Below are positions 6,331 through 13,020 of a DNA stretch of 27,382 bases, one piece after another. Under the pieces are notes generated by a model, which was given only the letters and a program-made list of their open reading frames with translations, was not told where the DNA came from and did no database searches. Source of the stretch: a virus; IMG/VR virus record IMGVR_UViG_3300042556_001118, positions 1 through 27,382 of that record; one strand, 5' to 3'. Position 1 is the first letter of the stretch, and every line of letters begins with the position of its first letter. A program made the translations under genes and the position numbers.

Positions 6331-7305
6331 ATGGGAAGAACAAGAGATACAAGTAAAATTTTTACAACTACCGCAAATAGTATTGCCAATATAGATTTAA
6401 CTTCTGCTATTGTTACCGCTTCAACTGCATCTGTAAATGAATTAAATAAAAGAATTTATATAGGAAGTGCTTCTCCAACTATTACTCAAGATGGACAAAT
6501 TTGGATTGATATAACAACTGCAAGTCAACCAAATGTATCAATAAGAGGATCTCAAGATTTTAGATTTCCAACTTTTGGAAGAAGTGCTACTGGAGGAACA
6601 ATTTTAGACTCTGGTGGATATAGAACTCATACCTTTACATCTAGTGGAACATTTAATTTACCAGATACAAAATCTATTGAATATTTAATTGTTGGTGGAG
6701 GTGCGTCTGGATCAAAAGGAACTCCTGGTGTTTGTTATGGGGCAGGAGGTGGTGCTGGAGGAGTTAGGACTTCAACATCAACCATAAGTGCTGGAACATA
6801 CTCAATAATTATTGGTGCTGGTGGCCCTGGGTCACCTTCTCAAAACACAAAATCTAACGGAAACGACAGTTCTGCATTTTCTTTAACTGCGGGTGCAGGT
6901 CAAGGTGGAAACTCTGGATCTGGATCAGGTTTTGGTGGAACATCTGGATCTCCTCAATCAAATGCTGGTGGCGGTACTGGAATCAATCCTTCTGGTGGAG
7001 GTGGCGGTGCTGGTGGCACAGGTTTTGCTGGAAATGCTGCTGGAAATCAAGCAAGAGGAGGTGCTGGAATTTCTAGTTCAATAAGTGGAACTGGATTATT
7101 TTACGCAGGTGGTGGTGGTGGAGGTGGAGATGGAGTATCTGGTTCAGGTGGAAGTGGTGTAGGAGGAAATGGTGCTGGTAATGGTGCAACTCCAACAAGT
7201 GGTACTGTAAATACAGGTTCTGGTGGTGGAGGTATGCGTGGAGATGACGCATTTACTGCTGGTAGCGGCGGTAGTGGAATAGTTATAATTAGGTATTTAA
7301 TTTAG
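6331..7305 (+). CDS. Fused Ala/Ser fibre plus glycine-rich adhesin
   Basis: 324 residues. Residues 1-75 are of the array's fibre type: MGRTRDTSK (compare MSRPRELSK at 10867 and MSRAREVSK at 16155), IDLTSAIVTASTASVNELN, then DGQIWIDITTAS. From about 98 the glycine-rich domain begins with THTFTSSGTFNL, SIEYLIVGGG, then long runs of Gly with Ser, Ala and Asn, and closes with GSGIVIIRYL. The same opening (VHxFTxSGxF...EYLIVAGGG) and closing (GSGIVIxRY) mark all seven glycine-rich genes here. Such domains are known at phage fibre tips; the gp38-type adhesins of T-even-like phages are a structural analogue, binding receptors through loops between polyglycine helices. This gene joins in one chain the parts that are separate genes elsewhere in the window. 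21631-22893 has the same fusion. Confidence 0.82.
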   Translation: MGRTRDTSKIFTTTANSIANIDLTSAIVTASTASVNELNKRIYIGSASPTITQDGQIWIDITTASQPNVSIRGSQDFRFPTFGRSATGGTILDSGGYRTHTFTSSGTFNLPDTKSIEYLIVGGGASGSKGTPGVCYGAGGGAGGVRTSTSTISAGTYSIIIGAGGPGSPSQNTKSNGNDSSAFSLTAGAGQGGNSGSGSGFGGTSGSPQSNAGGGTGINPSGGGGGAGGTGFAGNAAGNQARGGAGISSSISGTGLFYAGGGGGGGDGVSGSGGSGVGGNGAGNGATPTSGTVNTGSGGGGMRGDDAFTAGSGGSGIVIIRYLI

Positions 7306-7310
7306 GAGAG

Positions 7311-7316
7311 TATAAT
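7311..7316 (+). promoter_or_regulatory. TATAAT box placed for a leaderless message
   Basis: TATAAT at 7311-7316 has exactly 6 bases between it and ATG 7323, so the expected RNA start is the A of the start codon. No -35 box is seen. The only RBS-like sequence (AGGAGAG) lies upstream of the box and would not be in the RNA started here; it could serve read-through transcripts. Confidence 0.5.
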
Positions 7317-7322
7317 TAAATA

Positions 7323-8366
7323 ATGGCTTCAGCACAAATATCAACAACAATTAGACCAGCATACATCTGGACAGGATCCGAATGGGTTCAAATTGGTGAT
7401 GGTGGCTCTGGTGCAGCAGAAGCAGGATCTAGTATCAGTGTTTCCGCAAGTGCACCAGCATCTGCTGTAGAAGGTAGTGCTTGGTTTGATAACACTGATG
7501 GAAAATTTTATGTTTACGATGGAACTTTTTGGGTAGAATCAGCACCAACAGACGCCGCATACTCTTCTTACAATCGTTGGACAAAAGTACTCTCAGGATC
7601 TGCAAGCATCATTACAGGCCTTGATGAAAATGGCATGACTCTAGACTATAACCCAGGGCAAGAAAGCCTTTACATTAACGGTATTTTTATTGATAGGGAC
7701 TCTTATACAGCCACTAGTGGATCTTCTATTATCCTTGATGAAATATCTTTTTCGGGGGATGTAATAGAAATAGTTTGGTTAGATAATATTGCTATAGCAG
7801 ATATTGCAAACATATATTTAAAAACTGAGCAAGATAATTTATTCCTTACCCAAGTTTCTGCATCAAATACTTATTTAACAAAAAATAGTGCTTCTTCTAC
7901 ATATTTAACTATCAATAATGCTTCTTCTACATATACCACTTTGACTCAGTTTAATAATATTGATTTGACTTCTACTATAAATACCGCCTCGGCTGCGGCT
8001 TATGCAAGTGCTAGTACGTACACAAATCAACAAATTGCTGCTTTGGTAGATAGTGCTCCATCTACTCTTAATACTCTTAATGAAATTGCTGAAGCATTAA
8101 ATGATAATGCCGATGTACTAGATCTATTTTTAACTCAATCAAATGCCTCTTCAACATATTTAACAATTACAAATGCTAGTGCTGCCTATGAACCTAACAT
8201 TCCTTATGTTTCAGGTTCTCCTTCTACTCCTGCTGCTGGAACCCTTTGGATTGACTCAACTAATAACCTTAAGCCTGCATTAAAAGTGTATAATGGTAGT
8301 GAGTGGATTGCAGTTTCAGGTGCAGCATCTGAGTCTGGATTTCATCCATTTTTTGGAGCATACTAA
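7323..8366 (+). CDS. Type A tail fibre protein of cassette 1
   Basis: 347 residues. The order is: IWTGSEWVQIGDGG near the N terminus; GSAWFDNTDGKFYVYDG; the 'NGI' beta domain (RWTKVLSGSASIITG ... LYINGIFIDRD, about 86-158); four NASSTYLT/SASNTYLT-type repeats; INTASAAAYASAS; TLNTLNEIAEALNDNADV; and a closing AAGTLWIDST plus ALKVYNGSEWIAVSGA segment. The closing segment recurs in 10867, 13021, 16155 and 17601. No catalytic residues are visible. It probably forms a fibre segment that carries the next two gene products. Its stop and the next ATG share one base (TAATG). Long stretches are nucleotide-level repeats of 5526-6329, including an identical 24-base GC-rich block. Confidence 0.8.
   Translation: MASAQISTTIRPAYIWTGSEWVQIGDGGSGAAEAGSSISVSASAPASAVEGSAWFDNTDGKFYVYDGTFWVESAPTDAAYSSYNRWTKVLSGSASIITGLDENGMTLDYNPGQESLYINGIFIDRDSYTATSGSSIILDEISFSGDVIEIVWLDNIAIADIANIYLKTEQDNLFLTQVSASNTYLTKNSASSTYLTINNASSTYTTLTQFNNIDLTSTINTASAAAYASASTYTNQQIAALVDSAPSTLNTLNEIAEALNDNADVLDLFLTQSNASSTYLTITNASAAYEPNIPYVSGSPSTPAAGTLWIDSTNNLKPALKVYNGSEWIAVSGAASESGFHPFFGAY
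7980..8003 (+). repeat. GC-rich direct repeat encoding NTASAAAY (copy 2)
   Basis: Identical over 24 bases to 5871-5894. Downstream, a further 17-base match (ACACAAATCAACAAATT) is shared by both genes. Such islands are good substrates for recombination between fibre genes. Confidence 0.85.
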
Positions 8367-8698
8367 TGGCAAATGTTTATAAATCACCAGCACAACTTGT
8401 GCCTGCGGCAAATACTCTTTCAACGCTTTATACAGTTCCATCAAACACTCAAGTTGTAACCTCAAACATTCACGTATGTAACTCTGGTAGTTCTATTGCA
8501 ACAGTAAGAATAGCAGTAAGACCAGATGGTGAAGCAATTGCACTTAAACATTATTTATTTTTTGGATTAACAGTTTCTGCAAACGATACTATCCAACTCG
8601 GAGATGGTATAACAATGGATGCTTCTGACATATTATCAGTTTGGGCATCAACTGCCAGTGTTTCCTTTAATTTATCATACGCCGAGGTAACAGAATAG
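8366..8698 (+). CDS. Type B small beta protein of cassette 1
   Basis: 110 residues: YKSPAQLVPAANTLSTLYTVPS, then VVTSNIHVCNSG, AVRPDGEAI, and a C-terminal LSVWASTASVSFNLSYAEVT. Two close paralogues of the same length (14953-15285 and 18201-18533) keep PAANTLxTLYTVPxxTQ, the INVCNTAS-like strand, a MDASDILSVxASTASV strand and an E(V/I)T/S end. 12616-12963 may be a distant relative. The fold is probably a single beta sandwich. The family is common among aquatic phage tail proteins but its exact position is not known to me. It always lies between a type A fibre and a glycine-rich adhesin, so it may join them or chaperone assembly. One-base overlaps on both sides suggest coupled translation. Confidence 0.75.
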   Translation: MANVYKSPAQLVPAANTLSTLYTVPSNTQVVTSNIHVCNSGSSIATVRIAVRPDGEAIALKHYLFFGLTVSANDTIQLGDGITMDASDILSVWASTASVSFNLSYAEVTE

Positions 8699-9585
8699 TG
8701 CCAATTAGTTCTTTAAACTCTACAAATAAAACAACTCCACAAACTAATTATATAAATGCTAATGGTGGAGAAGTATCAGAATATTCTAGTGGTGGAGTAA
8801 ATTATAAAGTTCATATTTTTAGATCATCTCAAAATTTTGTAGTAAACTCTGGAAGCAATAATGTTGATTATTTAATTGTTGCTGGTGGTGGTGCAGGTGG
8901 CGGAAATGGTCACGTTGGTGGTGGCGGTGGTGGTGCAGGTGGTTATCTAGAAGGACAGTCTGCTGTGTCTGCTGGAACATATGCAATAGTTGTTGGTGCT
9001 GGTGGTGTTTGTCCAGCAGGACAAGGTGGAACACCTTTGCGGGGATTTAATTCAAGTTTTAATGGCATTACTTCTACTGGTGGCGGCGGTGGTGGTAATC
9101 ATCAATACTCTGCTGCATCAACTGGAGGTTCTGGTGGTGGAGGTATGCACTCTAGTAGTCCAGGTGGGGCAGGAACAGCAGGACAAGGTAATGCTGGTGG
9201 AAATGGTGTTGGTGGTTCTCATCATTCTGGTGCTGGTGGTGGTGGTGCTGGAGGTGTTGGTTCTAATGCTATAGAAATAAATGGTGGGCAAAATTCTGGT
9301 GCTGGTGGTGCAGGAAAAATGAGCGGAATAACTGGAACAAATTATTATTATGCTGGTGGTGGCGGTGGTGGTGCAGGACATAACTCTTCTCAACAAGGTG
9401 GGGGAAATGGTGGCGTAGGTGGCGGTGGAAAAGGTGGCATGCATGATGCACGTCCTGGAGAATTAGGTGGAACAAACACAGGTGGTGGCGGTGGAGGCCG
9501 TGGTGGATCAAATGATGGTACAAATAATAGAAGTGGTGCAAATGGTGGTAGTGGTGTAGTAATTTTAAGGTATGTGGTTGAATAA
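8698..9585 (+). CDS. Glycine-rich adhesin of cassette 1, first tandem copy
   Basis: 295 residues from GTG 8698, which overlaps the previous stop (TAGTG). The same MPISSLNS start is used with ATG by the next gene, which supports the GTG. A head of about 55 residues (YKVHIFRSSQNFVVNS) is followed by VDYLIVAGGGAGGGNGHVGG and then about 220 residues dominated by Gly, with His, Asn, Ser and aromatic residues in the gaps, ending GSGVVILRYVVE. The pattern YAIVVGAGGVCPAGQGG is conserved in its neighbour. It is interpreted as a fibre-tip, receptor-binding domain of polyglycine-helix type. It is a tandem duplicate of 9585-10469: an 86-base stretch (8861-8946) differs from 9748-9833 at one position. Confidence 0.85.
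   Translation: MPISSLNSTNKTTPQTNYINANGGEVSEYSSGGVNYKVHIFRSSQNFVVNSGSNNVDYLIVAGGGAGGGNGHVGGGGGGAGGYLEGQSAVSAGTYAIVVGAGGVCPAGQGGTPLRGFNSSFNGITSTGGGGGGNHQYSAASTGGSGGGGMHSSSPGGAGTAGQGNAGGNGVGGSHHSGAGGGGAGGVGSNAIEINGGQNSGAGGAGKMSGITGTNYYYAGGGGGGAGHNSSQQGGGNGGVGGGGKGGMHDARPGELGGTNTGGGGGGRGGSNDGTNNRSGANGGSGVVILRYVVE
8861..8946 (+). repeat. 86-base direct repeat shared by tandem adhesin genes
   Basis: Matches 9748-9833 with a single C/T difference, covering the end of the head domain and the first Gly blocks. A second shared stretch lies near the 3' ends (about 9481-9532 and 10366-10417). The match at synonymous positions points to a recent duplication or gene conversion. Confidence 0.85.
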
Positions 9586-10469
9586 TGCCAATTAGTTCAT
9601 TAAACTCTGTAAACAAAACAAATGGTTCTGGTAGTTTTATAAATGCTGTTGGTGGAACAGTGACATCTTTTACATCTGGTGGGGCAACTTATCGGGTTCA
9701 TACATATACATCTAGTGGAAGTTTTGATATAGAATTTGGAAGTGGGTATGTTGATTATTTAATTGTTGCTGGTGGTGGTGCAGGTGGCGGAAATGGTCAC
9801 GTTGGTGGCGGCGGTGGTGGTGCAGGTGGTTATTTAGAAGGAACTTTTAAAATGGTTGCTGGAACTTATCCAGTTGTTGTTGGGGCTGGTGGTGTTTGTC
9901 CACCAGGTCAAAATGGTGGAAATGGTCAAAATTCAACTTTTTATACTTTAGTATCATACGGTGGCGGCGGTGGTGGTAATCACCAATATGACGATATTGG
10001 AAGGCCTGGTGGTTCTGGTGGTGGTGGATGCTACTATCACGGATGGGGAGGATCTGGAATATACGGACAAGGAAATAAAGGAGGAAATGGAAGTCGTGGT
10101 GACTATCATACTGGTGCAGGTGGTGGTGGTGCGGGAACTGCTGGAAGTAATAACTCAGAATACAGTGGTGGAACAGCAAATGGTTCTGGTGGTGCAGGAA
10201 AAGCAACTTCTATAAACAATTCATCAACACATTATGCTGGTGGTGGCGGCGGTGGTGCTGGACATAATAGTAGTAGTCAAGTTGGTGCACCAGGTGGAAC
10301 TGGTGGTGGAGGAAAAGGTGGAAACCATGACGCTGGTACTGGAACAGCAGGAACAGCAAACACAGGTGGTGGCGGTGGAGGCCGTGGTGGATCAAATAAT
10401 GGTACAAATAATAGAGATGGTGCTTCTGGCGGTAGTGGAATAGTAATTTTAAAATACAGAAGTTTATAA
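9585..10469 (+). CDS. Glycine-rich adhesin of cassette 1, second tandem copy
   Basis: 294 residues, ATG sharing one base with the previous stop. Same plan as its neighbour: MPISSLNSVNKT, a head with YRVHTYTSSGSFDI, VDYLIVAGGGAGGGNGHVGG, YPVVVGAGGVCPPGQNGG, about 200 residues of Gly-rich loops and GSGIVILKYRSL at the end. Framework motifs are conserved while the inter-Gly segments differ (for example GRPGGSGGGGCYYHGWGG here against STGGSGGGGMHSSSPGG next door). This is the expected pattern if loops choose the receptor. It is probably an alternative or partner tip of the same fibre. There is no sign of decay. Confidence 0.85.
   Translation: MPISSLNSVNKTNGSGSFINAVGGTVTSFTSGGATYRVHTYTSSGSFDIEFGSGYVDYLIVAGGGAGGGNGHVGGGGGGAGGYLEGTFKMVAGTYPVVVGAGGVCPPGQNGGNGQNSTFYTLVSYGGGGGGNHQYDDIGRPGGSGGGGCYYHGWGGSGIYGQGNKGGNGSRGDYHTGAGGGGAGTAGSNNSEYSGGTANGSGGAGKATSINNSSTHYAGGGGGGAGHNSSSQVGAPGGTGGGGKGGNHDAGTGTAGTANTGGGGGGRGGSNNGTNNRDGASGGSGIVILKYRSL
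9748..9833 (+). repeat. 86-base direct repeat, second copy
   Basis: Partner of 8861-8946 (one mismatch). Recombination between the two copies would delete or add one adhesin gene and make a chimeric tip. Confidence 0.85.
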
Positions 10470-10471
10470 GA

Positions 10472-10488
10472 TATAATATAAAAGGAGG
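10472..10488 (+). promoter_or_regulatory. TATAAT box and strong RBS before 10497
   Basis: TATAAT at 10472-10477, then AAAGGAGGT (10480-10488), the strongest Shine-Dalgarno sequence in the window, 8 bases before ATG 10497. No -35 box is recognised. Confidence 0.55.
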
Positions 10489-10496
10489 TAATAAAC

Positions 10497-10865
10497 ATGG
10501 CACATTTTGCAGAAATAAATTCAGACAAAATTGTTCAAAGAGTAATTGTTGTTGATAACAACGATTGCAAAGATGCAGAAGGAAATGAGTCAGAGGCAGT
10601 AGGTGCTGCGTTCTGTTCAAATCTTTTAGGCGGTATATGGAAACAAACTTCATACAATGGTAATTTTAGAAAAAACTATGCTGGTATTGGATACACATAT
10701 AATGAAGAATTAGATGCCTTTATACCAACAAAACCATTTAGTAAATGGGTTTTAAATGAAATTACTTGTCAATGGGAAGCACCAGTTGCTTATCCAACTG
10801 ATGAGAAGATGTACACTTGGAATGACAATAAAGGGGAATGGGAAGAAATAGAACTTCCTGCTTAA
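10497..10865 (+). CDS. Conserved aquatic-phage tail-region protein
   Basis: 122 residues. It starts MAHFAEINSDKIVQRVIVVD and contains WKQTSYNGNFRKNYAGIGYTY (about 58-78), DAFIPTKPFSKW, LNEITCQWEAPVAYPTD and a closing YTWNDNKGEWEEI. This string of motifs is highly characteristic of a short protein found in many cyanophages and other marine phages near fibre genes. Its biochemical role is not established; a fibre-associated structural or assembly protein is a common suggestion. It is one of the few non-repetitive genes in the array and is likely strongly translated, judging from its ribosome site. It separates cassette 1 from a partial cassette (10867-12272). Confidence 0.8.
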   Translation: MAHFAEINSDKIVQRVIVVDNNDCKDAEGNESEAVGAAFCSNLLGGIWKQTSYNGNFRKNYAGIGYTYNEELDAFIPTKPFSKWVLNEITCQWEAPVAYPTDEKMYTWNDNKGEWEEIELPA

Positions 10866-10866
10866 A

Positions 10867-11430
10867 TTGAGTAGACCAAGAGAGTTATCAAAACTTTTAA
10901 GTATAAGCACTGACATTGCAACAGACAGTGAGTTAATTTCTAGCGTTGCTGGTGCTTCTGCTCAAACATTATCTCAAGCCAATGCATATACAAACTCTGC
11001 TTCTTCTTCTTTAGTTAGTTATACAAATCAAAGAATTTCTGTTATAGATTTATCTTCTACAATTCAAACAGCAAGTGCTGCAGCAGTTAATTATTTAATA
11101 GATTCTGCACCAGGTACTTTAGATACCCTTAATGAATTATCAGCGGCATTAAACGATGATCCTAATTTTTATTCAACTATACAATCAGTATATTTAACAC
11201 AAAATAATGCTAGTGCTAATTATTTAACACAAGTAAGTGCTTCTACTCAATATGAAAAGTTAATACCTTATTCTACTTCTACCCCCACAAGTCCAGTAAC
11301 TGGAGATATGTGGTTAGATTCAAATAGCACACCACCCGCATTAAAGGTTTATGATGGAAGTAATTGGGTTCAATTAGGTGCTGCTGTTGATGACAATCAA
11401 GCAATAATTGCAGGGAGGATGTTCACATAA
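10867..11430 (+). CDS. Short Ala/Ser-rich fibre protein (partial cassette)
   Basis: 187 residues from TTG 10867, one base after the previous stop. The start is supported by the N terminus MSRPRELSKLL, matching MSRAREVSKS (16155) and MGRTRDTSKI (6331). Repeats include ASAQTLSQANAYTNSASSS, IQTASAAAVNYLIDSAPG, TLDTLNELSAALNDD and NNASANYLT. The chain closes with GDMWLDSNS and ALKVYDGSNWVQLG. It lacks the NGI beta domain of the longer type A proteins. It is followed directly (one-base overlap) by a glycine-rich adhesin with no type B gene between, so this is a reduced A-C cassette. Confidence 0.78.
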   Translation: MSRPRELSKLLSISTDIATDSELISSVAGASAQTLSQANAYTNSASSSLVSYTNQRISVIDLSSTIQTASAAAVNYLIDSAPGTLDTLNELSAALNDDPNFYSTIQSVYLTQNNASANYLTQVSASTQYEKLIPYSTSTPTSPVTGDMWLDSNSTPPALKVYDGSNWVQLGAAVDDNQAIIAGRMFT

Positions 11431-12272
11431 TGAGCGGTATTCAAAGATTTGTTGTTTCTAAAAGAGTTTCTAATATAAATGAAAATCTTGTACAATATGC
11501 TGATGCTAATGGTGGAAATAGTATTAGTTCATCAAATGGATATCGGGTTCATATTTTTACTGCTAACGGAACATTTAATCTTACAAGAGGACCAGGAAAT
11601 AACTATCCATTAATTGAGTACTTAGTTGTTGGAGGTGGCGGTGGTGGTGGAAACACTATGGGTGGTGGAGGTGGTGCTGGAGGATATTTAACTGGAAGTA
11701 GTACTTTAGCAATTGGAAGTTATTCAATAGTTGTTGGCGGTGGCGGTGGTGGTGCTGGAAATAGAAACGTACCTGGAAATGCTGGAAGTAATTCAAGTTT
11801 TTCAACAGCAAATGCAATAGGTGGTGGACCTGGTCAAAGTTGGGCAGGACATATTGGTGGAACATATGGATCTGGTGGAGGTGGTTCTCCTAACCATGGT
11901 CCAAACGCTGGAACCACTGGACAAGGAAATAGTGGTATTTCTGCTCATGGTTCGCATGGAGGATATAGCGTAGCAGGTGGTGGAGGTGGAGTTGGTGGAC
12001 AAACTGGAGATCTAAGAAATGGAATGCTTGGTGCACTAAATTCAATTAGTAGTACAGCAACACATTATGCTGCAGGTGGTGGAGGTGGTTCTACTGGATT
12101 GACAAGTATTGGTGGATCTGGAATTGGTGGTGCTGGAACAAGCAATGGTGCAACTGGAGGAAATGGTGTAACAAACTCAGGTGCAGGTGGTGGAGGCGGA
12201 GGACACTCTGGTGACGGTGCTGGTGGAACTGGTGGTACAGGAATAGTAATAGTTAGATATCTTTATGCCTAG
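11430..12272 (+). CDS. Glycine-rich adhesin (partial cassette)
   Basis: 280 residues. The head contains YRVHIFTANGTFNLTRG, followed by IEYLVVGGGGGGG, YSIVVGGGGGG, and Gly-rich loops with unique segments such as HGSHGGYSVAGGGGG, ending TGTGGTGIVIVRYLYA-like. The framework is as in the other six adhesin genes and the variable parts differ, including INENLVQYADANGGN near the start. It is inferred to be a fibre-tip receptor-binding protein. Its last 8 bases overlap the next gene's start, suggesting that the next protein is made together with it. Confidence 0.83.
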   Translation: MSGIQRFVVSKRVSNINENLVQYADANGGNSISSSNGYRVHIFTANGTFNLTRGPGNNYPLIEYLVVGGGGGGGNTMGGGGGAGGYLTGSSTLAIGSYSIVVGGGGGGAGNRNVPGNAGSNSSFSTANAIGGGPGQSWAGHIGGTYGSGGGGSPNHGPNAGTTGQGNSGISAHGSHGGYSVAGGGGGVGGQTGDLRNGMLGALNSISSTATHYAAGGGGGSTGLTSIGGSGIGGAGTSNGATGGNGVTNSGAGGGGGGHSGDGAGGTGGTGIVIVRYLYA

Positions 12273-12612
12273 ATTTAAATCTACACAAAATATTTTTATA
12301 GATAATAAGGAAGTATATGAAGAAAATTGGTTTGATAAACCTTTTTTAAGTTTACCCCCAAATCCTAAATGGGATAACTCAAGACCATTACAAGTAGAAG
12401 ATGTTGATATTTGGGAAGTTATATCTGAACATGGTGGGGTATCTGGAGTATATGCAGCATGGTGTCCATATGCTGAATTTTATATGCTAGTTTTAAAAGG
12501 AAATATAGATTCCACATATTATGGTTTAGATAGTGATAAACATCTTGCTAAAAGGTTAGATGAGTTAAATATTTTATACCCTAGAAAAAATGATACAATG
12601 GGAGTGAGGTAA
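12265..12612 (+). CDS. Unrecognised small protein inside the adhesin array
   Basis: 115 residues starting at ATG 12265, overlapping the adhesin gene by 8 bases. Unlike its neighbours it has no Gly or Ser repeats. It is rich in Trp, Tyr, Pro and charged residues (ENWFDKPFLSLPPNPKWD, DIWEVISEHGG, VYAAWCPYAEFYML, then LAKRLDELNILYPRKND). It looks like a compact soluble alpha/beta protein. I do not recognise the family. Position and overlap suggest a function tied to the upstream adhesin, such as a fold-specific chaperone or assembly factor, by analogy with fibre-assembly genes that follow tip genes in other phages. That is inference. Confidence 0.65.
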   Translation: MPRFKSTQNIFIDNKEVYEENWFDKPFLSLPPNPKWDNSRPLQVEDVDIWEVISEHGGVSGVYAAWCPYAEFYMLVLKGNIDSTYYGLDSDKHLAKRLDELNILYPRKNDTMGVR

Positions 12613-12615
12613 ATA

Positions 12616-12963
12616 ATGGCTACTTTTTCAAAAACTATACTTTCAGGATCTGCTAATGGTGCATCTATATTAGTATCTGCATCGGCAACTCCAGGAACAG
12701 TTATTCATACAGCACAATCTGGAACATCTGGATTAGATGAAATTTGGTTATACGCTGACAACTCAGGTTCAACAACAGTTAAATTAACAGTAGAATTTGG
12801 TGGCACTGCCGAAAAGGATCAAATAGAATTAAGTATTCCTGGAGAATCAGGACTAGTCTTAGTAGTACCAGGACTAGTATTAAATAACTCTCTTGTAACT
12901 AGGGCTTTTGCTGGTACAGCAAATGTTATATCAATTTCAGGATATGTAAATAGAATTTCATAA
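12616..12963 (+). CDS. Small beta-rich tail protein, possible distant type B relative
   Basis: 115 residues, 3 bases after the previous stop. It opens TFSKTILSGSANGASILVSAS, then TPGTVIHTAQSGTSGLDEIWLY and the strands TTVKLTVEFGGT, QIELSIPGESGLVLVVPG, and ends VISISGYVNRIS. The alternation of beta strands and length resemble the type B proteins at 8366, 14953 and 18201, but the diagnostic PAANTLxTLYTVP start is absent, so homology is uncertain. It occupies the place just before a long type A fibre. It is likely a virion structural protein; no enzymatic motif is visible. Confidence 0.6.
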   Translation: MATFSKTILSGSANGASILVSASATPGTVIHTAQSGTSGLDEIWLYADNSGSTTVKLTVEFGGTAEKDQIELSIPGESGLVLVVPGLVLNNSLVTRAFAGTANVISISGYVNRIS

Positions 12964-12984
12964 CATTATTAAGCATAATTATGC

Positions 12985-13014
12985 AACTTCATAATGTATA
13001 ATAAAGTAAGGTGA
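12985..13014 (+). promoter_or_regulatory. Promoter/RBS module before 13021
   Basis: AACTTCATAATG precedes TATAAT (12997-13002), then AAGTAAGGTGAT with the ribosome site AAGGTGA (13008-13014) before TTG 13021. Nearly the same series of elements occurs at 22892-22926. A second TATAAT (13015-13020) touches the start codon. Confidence 0.55.
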
Positions 13015-13020
13015 TATAAT

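Noticed and set aside
6700-7260. CRISPR-like or tandem-repeat array
   Set aside because: The GGTGG-type periodicity is coding for Gly-rich protein; units are irregular with no constant repeat or spacer length.
7284-7289. TATAAT inside the end of the gene at 6331-7305 as another promoter
   Set aside because: It encodes part of the conserved IVIIRY end of the adhesins, so the word is explained by protein conservation.
8819-10653. Long antisense and alternative-frame open frames rich in His, Val or Ser/Thr over the glycine-rich genes
   Set aside because: They are by-products of GGT/GGA-rich DNA read in other frames. They lack ribosome sites and have implausible compositions, and every adhesin gene produces the same kind of shadow.
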